Shown here: positions 43,610 through 54,544 of the stretch, in pieces
Position numbering within the stretch: position 1 is the first letter of the stretch
Layout of the letters: each line of letters starts with the position of its first letter
Assembly (NCBI GenBank): GCA_019059635.1
Contig: JAGVRJ010000013.1
Location: forward strand, 124,001 to 188,000
Origin: Proales similis
Taxonomy: Eukaryota; Rotifera; Eurotatoria; Ploima; Proalidae
Direction: 5' to 3'
Length of the DNA stretch: 64,000 nt
Position numbers and translations under genes: made by a program
Notes under the pieces: model-generated
What the model was told of the DNA's origin: nothing
The model's input: the letters and a program-made list of their open reading frames with translations, nothing else
The model's database searches: none

Positions 43610-45496
43610 ATGTCGCTGGCGAGGAGAATGGGCGAGCAGTTGGCATTTCGCAACAGGCCGTTCATTGTCATATGCGGCTGCACTGGCACAGGAAAAACGA
43701 AACTGTCCATTCAGCTGGCACAGTGGTTGAGCCGGACTCGTCGCGTTCGCGCCGAGGTGGTGAACGCCGACGCCATGCAAGTGAGTGCTGTCTCCAGCGC
43801 GCGCCTTGTGACTGCTTTCAGCATTGAGGCTGCAGCTCTACAAGAATCTGGACATCATAACGAACAAGGCGACCGAAGAAGAGATGAAAGACGTAAAGCA
43901 CCATCTGATCGGCTACTTGGACTCTTCGTCCATCAGGCACACGGTGGCCGACTACCAGGCCCGAGCCGTTTCACTCGTAATCTGAATAAACGCCCATTTG
44001 GAAATGTAAGCTCACACGCCGCAAGATTGACGAGCTGCTCGAGGCGGGCACGGTGCCCATCCTGGTCGGCGGCACTCATTATTACATTCAGTCGGTCCTG
44101 TGGGACATTCTCATCGACAGTCGGCACTCGACAGACGAATCGTCTAAACGGCGCCGATTGGAGGCCGAAAACGACGGTTGGTGCCCGACTCACAGCTCTT
44201 GCGTTCGACTAACTCCAACAGGCAGCATGACAGGATCGGATATTGGCCGATTCATAAGCGAGTGCATGGCCAGCTCGGCTGATCTGAACGTCAGTCTGCA
44301 CGACTCGGCCATTTCGAACGAAGCGATGCTCGACAAGCTGAAGCAAGTCGACTTGCAATCTGCGCTCCGCATCCATCCGAACGACAGACGCAAATTATGC
44401 CGGTAGGAGTTGGCTTGTCAAACATTGCACTCGTGTGTGTGAGAGAGAATAAAAGTCAAAATTGATGACTGATGCCACTCTAGGGCACTGCAAATCTTCT
44501 ACGAGCTCGGCGAGGCCAAGTCGGAGCTCATCAAGAGGAAGAACAGCCAGTCGGGCGCCGGCTTGTACAACGGACCGCTCCGCTATCAGAACGCGTGTCT
44601 GCTCGTCTTGAACTGTAAATCAGAAAGTATGGCCGCCAACAGAGTGACAGTCAAACGGGCCGCACTTTTGACCAGAGAGCGTTTTAGTTTTGGATCAAAG
44701 ACTGGACGCCCGGGTGGATCAAATGATCGGCAACGGCCTTCTGGACGAGATTCTCGACTTTGAGCGCCAGTTCAAGGCCAAACATCCCAAGTAAGAGGCG
44801 ACCAGACTGACCCAGCTCGCTAATGGCTAATCGACACAGTCAAACGTTTCGCCAATACTCGCGTGACTTTGAATTCGGCATATTTCAATCGATCGGGTTC
44901 AAAGAGTTTGAGCCCTACCTGCAGCTGGTGGCCGCCAAGAGTCAAAAAGCGCCCGACGAGCAGCAGAGTGCGCTGAAGGAGCAGCAGAGTGCGCTAGAGG
45001 AGCAGCAGCTGTTTGGCCAAGGCGTCGAGGCGATGAAGCTGTCCACGCGACGCTATGCCAAAAGCCAAATGAAATGGGTCAGAAACAGATTCATGAAACG
45101 GTCGAATCAGTCTGTGCGTGTGCACGAGCTGGACACAAGCGACCTCGAACGCTGGAACGAGAACGTGTTCGAACCGGCCAAGGCAACGTTCGAGTCCTAT
45201 TTGGACAAGTTTCAGCTCGATCCGCACGTCAACTTGAACAACCTCGAGCAGAGTAGATCAGCAGCAGACGAAGAGGAGCAGATTTTCGAGTTCAATCGGT
45301 GCCAAGAATGCGACCGCGTGTTTGTAAACAAGCATCAGTGGCAAAGTAAGCGTTCGATTAAATCGAGACGAAGAGTAAATATTCATGTCCATGGTCGGTA
45401 CAAGGTCACCTGAAGAGCGAAAAACACCGAAAGCGGGTCAGAAATCTGAAATTGAAAGCTGAAAGAATGGCCGGGCAGCCGACAGAGAACGAATAA
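43610..45496 (+). CDS. TRIT1: tRNA dimethylallyltransferase (tRNA isopentenyltransferase)
   Basis: Eight exons: 43610-43780, 43836-43976, 44026-44176, 44222-44402, 44484-44614, 44688-44790, 44840-45345, 45405-45496, 491 residues (human about 467). P-loop GCTGTGKT at residues 23-30, then LYKNLDIITNK and GYLDSS, the substrate loop VGGTHYYIQSVLW, LRIHPNDRRKLCRALQ and FEFGIFQSIGFKEF. A C-terminal C2H2 zinc finger (CQECDRVFVNKHQW then HLKSEKH) completes the eukaryotic TRIT1/MOD5 layout. The enzyme transfers dimethylallyl to N6 of A37 in tRNAs reading UNN codons, in cytosol and mitochondria. A small EQQSAL tandem repeat is inserted near residues 270-290. The stop codon overlaps an AATAAA. Confidence 0.96.
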
Positions 45497-45512
45497 AGCT
45501 ATTAAACGAGCG

Positions 45513-45518
45513 AATAAA
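45513..45518 (+). terminator. poly(A) signal of TRIT1
   Basis: AATAAA 17 nt after the stop. A second AATAAA (45492-45497) overlaps the stop codon itself. Confidence 0.65.
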
Positions 45519-45584
45519 GGCGTTTGAATTGAAAAAAAAAAATGTTTGAGCTGTTTGAGTGGCTCGACGGTTGATGCACACACC

Positions 45585-45604
45585 AACAGCAGCAGCAGCA
45601 GCAG
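45585..45604. repeat. CAG repeat
   Basis: Short CAG run in the spacer between TRIT1 and CNOT11, followed by a pyrimidine tract that ends in CTAG. Confidence 0.8.
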
Positions 45605-45674
45605 TGGCTCTCTATCTCTCTCTCTCTAGTCCGCTAACAGTCAGATTGCGAAGTGTAGACCTCGGGAAGACGAA

Positions 45675-47679
45675 ATGTCGAGTCTGGAACCATCACAGCT
45701 TTCGTCTTTGATCAGGTTTTTTTTATTCAGATTGCTTGGCAATCCACAGTCGACTGACTCGTTTTCTCTCTCTCTCTCCTTCCCTGGCCCCCTCTCAACA
45801 CCTGCTGCGACATTGAAGCATTTTATCGGAGGACAATGCCCGCGCCCAATCACTCGAAGCACTGGCCAGCAGTTTTAACCAGTTCTTCAGTCGATCGGAC
45901 TTTTTCAACATCGGCTGCGCGATTGTAAATCACGTTGACTTGAGTCTGTTGTCTCAGACGCTTCACTTTTCTCTCTGCCAAGGTCGCCCTCTTACAGAAC
46001 AAAGACCTGATTGTGCATCCCACTCAGCGGGTCGTTTGTCTCTTTCTCCTCTACGACATGTACCGGTCCGACCCGATTGTCTTGAATCCGTTCGTCACCG
46101 TGTTCAATCACATTCTGGTAAGGTCACTCCTGCACTCCTGGCCAATTTTAGCTTGTGTCAATCTTGTCCAACCTGTCGAAAGAACTCAAGTCCCAGCTCG
46201 AAGGAGGTTCACTGGTCCCTGTCGGGTCTTTCGAATCAAGAGAAATTCTTCGTCTATCAGCTCGTCATCTCGCAGCCGTCAAATCCGCCCAAGGAGGTCA
46301 GTCCGTCCTCTTTTTCCCCACTTGGCGGCTCTCATTCAACTCTGTCTTGATGAAAGTTGTTGAAAAAAAGCGCAACGCAGATTTTGCAGCTTGACTTGAC
46401 CTCGCCTCTGGTTCGTCATTTTCACTCTCGCCATTCTCGTTCTCTCTGACTCAACTTGCCGATTCAGTCGATCGACGGAAGCAGCTTGCACGTGCAGGTG
46501 CTCGAAAAGCTCGCGCAACTGCCGGCCACAGTCAAAGTGGGCATTCCGTGCATTCTGAGCGACGTTGAAGCAAGTCGATACGGGTAAACTCGAACTCTTC
46601 TCGGCTCTCAAGGTCCTCATTCGAACGTGCGGGCGGCGTAGATTTGACGAGATCGCGCCGCAGAACGGTTCAGAGCAGCAGAAAGAGTGCATGGAGTCTC
46701 TGCTGGTCGGCTCGGACGCTCCCTTTCTCAAGAGCATGCAGCCGGAGTTTATTCGACTGGCGCCGCCGGTGCACATCGCCAACGACGAGGTGCCCTTGGC
46801 CTCTCCACTTGAACACACGGAAGCTAATCGCAGTTGAAATAGCTCGTCTGGCTGGACTACGAGCCGTTCTATGCCGAGTTCGCATGGGACCAGCTGATGA
46901 CCAGCGCCGCCTCGACCAATCCGAGCGGCATGAACGAGACGCGCAAGCTGCTGGCCAAAGCCTGCCGCTCGCAGCTCAACATAAGCCAACAGCAGCAGCT
47001 GGAGAGTGCACTTGCCGAAGAGGCCGGCTCAGTGTGCAAGTTTGAAATGACCGCCGACAAGGTAAGGCTCATCTGAGTTTGCTGGGCGGTAGCCACTCAA
47101 AGCAAGCCTTGTCAAGTTTGCCAACTTGGTCGAGTTGAATCCGAACATTGCAGTGAAAGTGATGCTCGCCTACCAAGTGCACAGTCCCAGTCTGCTCAAC
47201 GAGTAAGTAGTCACGTTTGCCGCGAGACCAGAGAGACACAGAGAGAAATTGAAAAGATTGGCCGAGGTTTTGGTGAACATGAAAATGTCCGTTCACTCGA
47301 TGGACGTGGTGAACAACTTGGCCAAGCAGCTCGTGCTCGCCGAGGAGTTTATCAGCCATTACATAACGACATGCGTGACAAAATGCCAGAACATGACCGA
47401 AGACCGTCAACTTCAGAATCGACTCGTGCGTCTTTTGTGCGTCTTCATCCAGTCGCTGGTGGTGCAGAACATAATCGAAGTGAAGGTTCGAGTGACAACT
47501 CTCTCGCCAAGCGCACATCATCAATAATTAAAGCCATTTAGGACCTGCAAATTCAGCTCGAGTCGTTCTGCATTGATTTCAGCTCGATCAGAGAAGCCAA
47601 CCAGTTGTTTCGCTCGTTGAAATCGACGGCCGGCGCCAATAGTCAGCCGACAGCCGACGCTGCCAAGCTCAGCAAATAG
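45675..47679 (+). CDS. CNOT11: CCR4-NOT transcription complex subunit 11
   Basis: Eleven exons: 45675-45715, 45819-45924, 45983-46117, 46204-46296, 46357-46410, 46468-46583, 46642-46789, 46843-47061, 47117-47202, 47257-47485, 47542-47679, 454 residues (human about 510). The N-terminal part (LEPSQLSSLIS, then LEALASSFNQFFSRSDFF, LLYDMYRSDPIVLNPF and NQEKFFVYQLVISQP) and the C-terminal DUF2363 region (VLVNMKMSVHSMDVVN, LQNRLVRLLCVFIQSLV, FCIDFSSIREANQLFRSLK) match CNOT11 closely. It partners CNOT10 on the N-terminus of CNOT1 in the mRNA deadenylase. Exon 4 was set at GAGGTTCAC because only that keeps frame into EKFF. It starts 179 nt after the TRIT1 stop. AATAAA at 47790. Confidence 0.94.
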
Positions 47680-48108
47680 CACTTTTTAAATAGCCCGCTT
47701 CACAGCTCGCGCGGCTTTGTTTGATTTTAAACAAATTTGCCAGCCACACTTAATTTTTGAATCTTTGAAACAAGCGCAATTTGTACGCGAATAAACTTTT
47801 CCTCAAACCAGACCGCGGCAGTCCGGAACACAGAAAACAGACAGAGAGAGAGAGTGGGAGAGAATGAGAGGCAGCAAGATAGCAACGGTTTGCAATCGCC
47901 GACGTTTTTCTTTGCATACGCTCGCGTGAAATTACATGCGAGTACATAATAAGAGTGGCCGTCCAGCCCCGAGTCATGTGATTTGCGCATTAAATTGCCA
48001 AGAGAAGAGAGAAAAGATTTTAGAAATCTGACACTCGACAAGAGAGCGATCGAAGGGGCCACAGCGAAAAGAGAACAACAGCTGACTTGTGGGAAGCAGT
48101 GAAATGAA
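47680..48108 (+). other. CNOT11 3' UTR and spacer before KIAA0930
   Basis: Contains the CNOT11 AATAAA (47790-47795), then a GA run (about 47839-47860). No coding exon seen. Confidence 0.5.
47790..47795 (+). terminator. poly(A) signal of CNOT11
   Basis: AATAAA 111 nt after the CNOT11 stop. Confidence 0.7.
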
Positions 48109-49698
<1,590 letters not shown>

Positions 49699-49810
49699 GG
49701 CGCTATTTGCTCGGCATCTGATCGCACACCGACAGCCAGTCAGCCGGATAAACCAGCCTGAACGATTCATGTTGATGCTCAACGAAAAAATTCAGCCAAA
49801 CGAAATCTTA

Positions 49811-49816
49811 AATAAA
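49811..49816 (+). terminator. poly(A) signal of KIAA0930
   Basis: AATAAA 113 nt after the stop, 20 nt before the stop codon of the convergent gene. Confidence 0.7.
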
Positions 49817-49824
49817 AATTTGCT

Positions 49825-49830
49825 TTTATT
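49825..49830 (-). terminator. poly(A) signal of the MPEG1-like gene
   Basis: Minus-strand AATAAA only 6 nt after the stop codon. The opposing KIAA0930 signal lies further on, so the two mRNAs should overlap at their 3' ends. Confidence 0.6.
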
Positions 49831-49836
49831 GGCCTT

Positions 49837-51600
49837 TTATAAATTACCGAGCACGATGGCGTCCACGCGATTTCTTTGACTCGGCTTCAAGTACAAAAAG
49901 GCGAGCAGACTGAGTGAGACAAATGCCAGAATGGCGACCGAAATCGCAGCCAAGAATATAAAACTAGGCCCGGTATTAACGATGATCAACGAAGAGCTCT
50001 TGGTCGAAGACTGATCGATTAAGGCGGGGCCGCGTTTGGTTGAAGTTTGACCGGCGGCCGGCGATGCAGTCGAGCCAACTGAGCTGAAAGGCGGCATTCT
50101 GATCGCAGACAGAGTTCGATTCTTGGCCATTGAACAGACAAACACCTCGAATCGGTCATCGGTTTGTGTGAGCAGGTATTTGCGCAGGCCACGCGGACAT
50201 TCAGTGCGTGAGCTGTGGTCGACGCTCAAGTAAGCGCCTTTGAAAATGAGACCTCCGAACGGCGCCGACCAGCTCAGGACCTCGGGCGTGGACACAGTGG
50301 CCTCGCAGAAGACAACCGAGTTGCCCAGCGCTCGAGCAGTGTACTTGAGCGGACACTTGTAGCCGCCGGTGACAAAGTTGACGATGCTCGAGCTGTATGC
50401 GCCGCCAAAGTACACTTGCTGGGGCGGCTTCTTTTTCGACGAGCAGATCGTCAAGTGCCTTTTTCCTCCGAACGCGACAGTCAGCTCTAGGAAGCCGCTC
50501 GGACACAAGTAAGTGTTGCTCTGAATGTTGGCAATCTCCGGCCGATCCGAGCTCACAATCAGTCCGCCATAAAAGTACTCGTTCGGATAGGCGTTGTCGT
50601 TGACGCACGCGGTCATGTTGTTGAAGTTGGCGTCCGGATCAAATGAACGGTAGTCCTTCCTCATGCAGCCCGGGCGCAGATTGAGCGTGTAGAACTGCTC
50701 TGTCTGCTGCTTGAGCATGGCCCTCGTTTGGCTCAGCGTCGACTGTCGAATGTGCGGGAAGAAGCGCGAGTCTATGAGCTCTTGAATGGACGCGCCGTCG
50801 ACCTCGACCAAGGCCAGATTTGAATCCTTGATGCCGCTCTCCCACGGCTTGATTCCTTGGCTTGAGCTGTAAATGGGCCCGCCGACCACCGAGACTCTTG
50901 CGTCTGATGACTGCTGCTTGAAAGTGCTCAGTTCAGTTGTGGTCGCTGAAGTGGTCAAGAGTCCGGCCGCCTTCAAGTAATCAATCGCAAATGCGGCGGC
51001 CACTTCCTTTAGCCTCTGAGTTGACTGCAGCTGCTTGAAATACGAGTCTTGCACAAGCACTTCGAACAGGAGCGAAGCGCCCGACTTGGAGCTTGTCACG
51101 TAGTGAGTGCCGTAGTCTCTGATCAGCAGCTGAAGGTAATACTCCGCCTTGTGCAGGTCGCCGCTCTCAATCAGCTGCGCGATCTCTTCGATCTCTGTTC
51201 GGAACGAGCTGCGAATGGCGCAGCGTTCAATGACTGTTTGCGTTCGCTTGGTCGAGAACTCGAATCTGAGACTTGTGCTCTGCTGGCTGGCATATCTCAG
51301 CTTGGTCTGCGTGTACGATTGAGCATAGCTGCCTCCGAGGCCGAGAAAGCCGACCTGGCCGCCGATCACTTTGGTCACCGAGTCGGTGAACTGGTCCATT
51401 GTTTCGAACTGCTCAAACTCGACTCTCATCGACGTCTGAGAGAGCTGGTAGCTTGTTGCACACGCGTTTTCAACGTCAAACACTTTGCGCTGAAACTCAC
51501 TGTTCAGCGAGTTGACTCCGAAGCCGACCTTTAGATTTTCCAAGTTTTGCCCTGCCGCGCCCAGCACAAGCAAGTAGAGCAGGAGAGCTATTTGACTCAT
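49837..51600 (-). CDS. MPEG1/perforin-2-like MACPF membrane protein
   Basis: Single exon, 587 residues (mammalian MPEG1 about 716). Signal peptide 1-17. The MACPF domain runs about 20-330, with the signature YGTHYV at 163-168 and a Gly-rich strand (VGFLGLGGSY). A Cys-containing beta-rich region (about 340-490, with repeated GGL/GGA and CPSGF, CPLKY, CPRGL) corresponds to the P2 region of MPEG1. A linker leads to a C-terminal membrane segment (about 545-570) and a short cytosolic tail. In the family this is a phagosomal or endosomal pore former directed against engulfed microbes, held in the membrane as a precursor. Intronless structure is usual for MPEG1. GATA-type sites lie 63-94 nt upstream. 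Subfamily assignment rests on layout; exact orthology is untested. Confidence 0.88.
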   Translation of the reverse strand: MSQIALLLYLLVLGAAGQNLENLKVGFGVNSLNSEFQRKVFDVENACATSYQLSQTSMRVEFEQFETMDQFTDSVTKVIGGQVGFLGLGGSYAQSYTQTKLRYASQQSTSLRFEFSTKRTQTVIERCAIRSSFRTEIEEIAQLIESGDLHKAEYYLQLLIRDYGTHYVTSSKSGASLLFEVLVQDSYFKQLQSTQRLKEVAAAFAIDYLKAAGLLTTSATTTELSTFKQQSSDARVSVVGGPIYSSSQGIKPWESGIKDSNLALVEVDGASIQELIDSRFFPHIRQSTLSQTRAMLKQQTEQFYTLNLRPGCMRKDYRSFDPDANFNNMTACVNDNAYPNEYFYGGLIVSSDRPEIANIQSNTYLCPSGFLELTVAFGGKRHLTICSSKKKPPQQVYFGGAYSSSIVNFVTGGYKCPLKYTARALGNSVVFCEATVSTPEVLSWSAPFGGLIFKGAYLSVDHSSRTECPRGLRKYLLTQTDDRFEVFVCSMAKNRTLSAIRMPPFSSVGSTASPAAGQTSTKRGPALIDQSSTKSSSLIIVNTGPSFIFLAAISVAILAFVSLSLLAFLYLKPSQRNRVDAIVLGNL

Positions 51601-51662
51601 TATTCCAATTTCTCAAACTAAACAAAAAGTCGTCGCACGATTCTAAAGCCTCGTCCCGCGAC

Positions 51663-51694
51663 GATAAGTTTATCAAATTTCAAAGCGCTTTATC
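51663..51694 (-). promoter_or_regulatory. GATA-motif cluster upstream of the MPEG1-like gene
   Basis: GATAAG (51663-51668) faces TTATC (51670-51674), making an inverted pair, and another TTATC lies at 51690-51694. All are within 100 nt upstream of the start at 51600. GATA factors drive gut and blood-cell genes in invertebrates, so this is a plausible control site; its activity is inferred. Confidence 0.4.
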
Positions 51695-51739
51695 CTCTGA
51701 AAAATGATTTCGATGTTGTGAAATTCGTCCTTAGGCTCA

Positions 51740-51745
51740 TTTATT
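51740..51745 (-). terminator. poly(A) signal of the MFSD2-like gene
   Basis: Minus-strand AATAAA 72 nt after the stop at 51817. Confidence 0.65.
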
Positions 51746-51816
51746 CGTAGAAATTTATCTGAATGTGAAAAACTTGTTTGTCGAGTGATTAGGCAGAATG
51801 GCGAGAGACGGTGTCA

Positions 51817-53902
51817 TCAGATTCGCGCGCTCAGGGCGCCCGTCAAAGTGGGAATCTCAATATCGTCCGACTGCTGGTCTTGGTGCAGCTCTTTGATTTG
51901 ACTCAAGGTTTGCCTTGACAAACTTGTCAGCGAGCACGGGCGGAAAAAAAAGGAGACGAGAGCATTACTTTTTCAGCGACTGAATCTGTGCCGAGTTTTT
52001 CAATGCGACTTTCTCGTCGATCGGATAGAAGTAGAGAAGGGCACTGCTGCCCAGCATGAACACAATGGGAAGCACGGTTGTGAGAAGAATTATCGACAGT
52101 CCGACCGATTCGTTTTGATCGGCAGCGCAGATGCCTGTTCGATAGCCGACCGCACTGGTGCCGAGCATGAGTTGGCCTGTGTTTTAGGCTGGGCAAATGA
52201 GCGCACTTACTCAAGGATGCCTTGTGAGACGCCGAGGAAGATGGCGATGAAGACTTTGGTGCCGAGTATGAAAAAGGTGAAGAACAGGGCGTCGGACTTG
52301 TTTCGGTATTTGAGAAAATAGGCGTCCACACACTCGGGCAGCATGGCCCAGGGTATAAGGAATGAGGTTGTGAAGCCGCTGGCGGCCAGCAAGGCCAAGC
52401 CAAAGAAGCCGATTATCTCGCCCAGGCTGCGAGTGCGAAAGAAGAACAAGCCGATCAAAAGTGGAATGAACAGCTTCAGCAAGCGTTAGACAGCGTAGTC
52501 ACGATTGGCGTCACAAATTGACACACTTACGAGATTGCCCAGAACCAGGGCGAGCCGCTTTCCCAGTCGGCCCATGATGAACTTCCAGAGCGGAACCAGA
52601 ACAATTGCGGTCGCCTAAACGAGCGAGTGTGGAGCTAAAGGACGCTCGAAAAGCGATTGGCACTCACCAGTATGGCGAACAGAGCCACTGCGAACAGGTC
52701 CTTGATGGCCGTGTACGAGTATTCAAAGTAGAGTTGAAGGTTTGATTGAATAACCTTTGGGCCAGAGAGCAGTTCAGTTGAGAGCAAGTTGGAGTAGATT
52801 TCGAACTTGGGCCTTACTTGAATCGCAGACGTGTTCATGAAGATGATCAAGAACAGAATCACAAACGGCCTGTAAGTGAACATCTTTCTCAGCTCGGAGA
52901 GCGTGTTTATTTCGTTGTTGCTTTTGTTGTCGGCATCTTGGTCTAGAGACCGGATCAGGTCTACGAGAAGAGCCGGCTGATGAGGGCACTGACTCGAGCC
53001 GGACAAGCACTCATTTACCTTCTCGCTCGTGCACAAACACAATGAGCAGGACATGCGTGATGACGAATATGACGGTGAGGATCAGCGCAATTATGGCGTA
53101 CTTGTTCTGCTCCCAGAAGCCGGGCTCGCTGATCATCATCTCTGTGGTCTCGGTCGCCCCTTCGGCTGTGAGCGGCTTGCACTCGCTGGGCGTTGCGAAC
53201 GGCCCTTGAACGAGCAGCGCGAGCAAAATGCCCACCATTTCGAAGCCTGAGAGCTGCTAGGTCAGTGGCCTTGTCAAGTGAGAAGGACGCCAGTTTACCC
53301 ATTCTGAACACTGTGGCCTGTTCACGTTCCTTTTGAGATTCGCACAGGTACATTGTCATGGCCGTGTGTGGTATCCTGACGCCCTTCAGACAGGCAATTA
53401 AACGGCTGCATGCCGCAAGTGAATAGGCCAAACCAACCGATAAGATGGTGAATATCAGACTGTAGAGGATCAGGTACCAGGCGAAGAGCTGATTTTCGGA
53501 GAAGCCCGGCGGCACGTACCACATGAGGACGTAGATGAGGGCGCTGGGCGGAAACGACACGATTATCCAGGGCTTCATCTTGCCGAAGCGAGTGATCGGC
53601 GTCTTGTTGACAAAATAGCCGTAGACCGGGTCGGTGAGTGCGTCGATAATGCGACTCACAAACAGAATGATCGAGGTCTTTTGCGGCGGCAGTTTGGCAA
53701 CCTCGAGCAGGAATACGGTGGAGAAGACGCCGATGGCGCAAAAGTACATTTGATAAGGTATGCCGGCGATCGAGAAGCACAGCTTGGCCATTCGACCGAA
53801 GCGGTCTTTTTCGTCGACCACTTTGGCCTTGTGGGCTTCGATCTGGCCATCGAACTGCACCGCGTCCGACTCGGGACTGTACGTCTCGTGCACGTTCGAC
53901 AT
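51817..53902 (-). CDS. MFSD2-like major facilitator transporter, with an apparent 1-nt frameshift
   Basis: Nine exons: 53902-53438, 53383-53299, 53246-53019, 52960-52818, 52754-52668, 52616-52531, 52473-52211, 52154-51969, 51913-51817, about 546 residues if one base is restored (MFSD2A about 543). Family landmarks: IDALTDPVYGYFVN, RFGKMKPWIIVS, MWYVPPGF, IPHTAMTMYL, SGYR-like VGYRTGIC, IPWAMLPECVDAYFL. MFSD2A is a Na+-coupled lysophosphatidylcholine symporter of the glycoside-pentoside-hexuronide group, with about 12 TM segments. An intron was inferred at 52755-52817 because splicing restores AIQVIQSNLQLYF. In exon 6 the frame for the first half (VLVPLWKFIMGRLGK) and the second half (RLALVLGNL) differ by one base at an A5 run (plus 52559-52563). 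Confidence 0.85.
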
Positions 53903-53942
53903 TCGGCAAAAGGCAATCAAACGTGATCTAAACACCGGACAC

Positions 53943-54404
53943 GATAAGTTGAACGACAAAGTAAAAGTGTGTGTGTGTGAGCCACTTAATTATGTCTTCG
54001 ACAGTTGTTTTATCATCATTCAAAAGAGCCCTTATCAATTGTCGCTTAGAGTCGAGGTGAAGAAACGCACACCTCTTCTTCTACCTGATTGCGAGCACAG
54101 GCAAGGAGCGCTCGGCGCTTGCTCGTCGAGCAAAGGCTTATCGCTCGATTCGGTTTGCCCGAATGATGATGATGCAACAGCTGCTGAACGTCGAAATCTG
54201 GTCAATATCAGAACGCATTTGCTTAGTCATTTGCTTCACTCGGTCCAATTGGTCACATGACCAGCTCAGTTTGTTTTTGACAGCACGCGCTCGCTCACAG
54301 CGAACCCGGCCGACTTGAAAATATCGCTGTTTGACGTAATCGAAATGACAGCGAAATAGGCGAACTGCGGCACAAGGATAGATAAAACGGCTCTTCTCCT
54401 TATC
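53943..54404. promoter_or_regulatory. GATA-motif-rich divergent upstream region
   Basis: Between the MFSD2-like gene (-) and the ZIP gene (+). GATA-type sites: GATAAG 53943, TTATC 54010, CTTATC 54031, CTTATC 54137, GATAGATAAA 54377, TTATC 54400. A GA run lies at 54447-54468. The 642-nt interval has no coding exon and likely serves both genes. Confidence 0.4.
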
Positions 54405-54446
54405 CCTCGTCAGGCCTTTCTCCTCTCGTCCTCAACGCACTGACTT

Positions 54447-54468
54447 AAGAGAGAGAGAGAGAGAGAGG
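54447..54468. repeat. GA microsatellite
   Basis: GA run about 80 nt upstream of the ZIP start codon. Confidence 0.8.
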
Positions 54469-54544
54469 CTTAGAATAATAATTCGAATTCGCTCTGATCT
54501 AGAACGTGGATTGACATTGGCGTTTGTTTTAGAGCGAGAAAACA

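Noticed and set aside
46142-46203. First acceptor (TTTTAG at about 46151) for CNOT11 exon 4
   Set aside because: It opens a frame (LVSILSNLSKEL) that does not continue into the conserved EKFFVYQLV block. The acceptor before GAGGTTCAC does.
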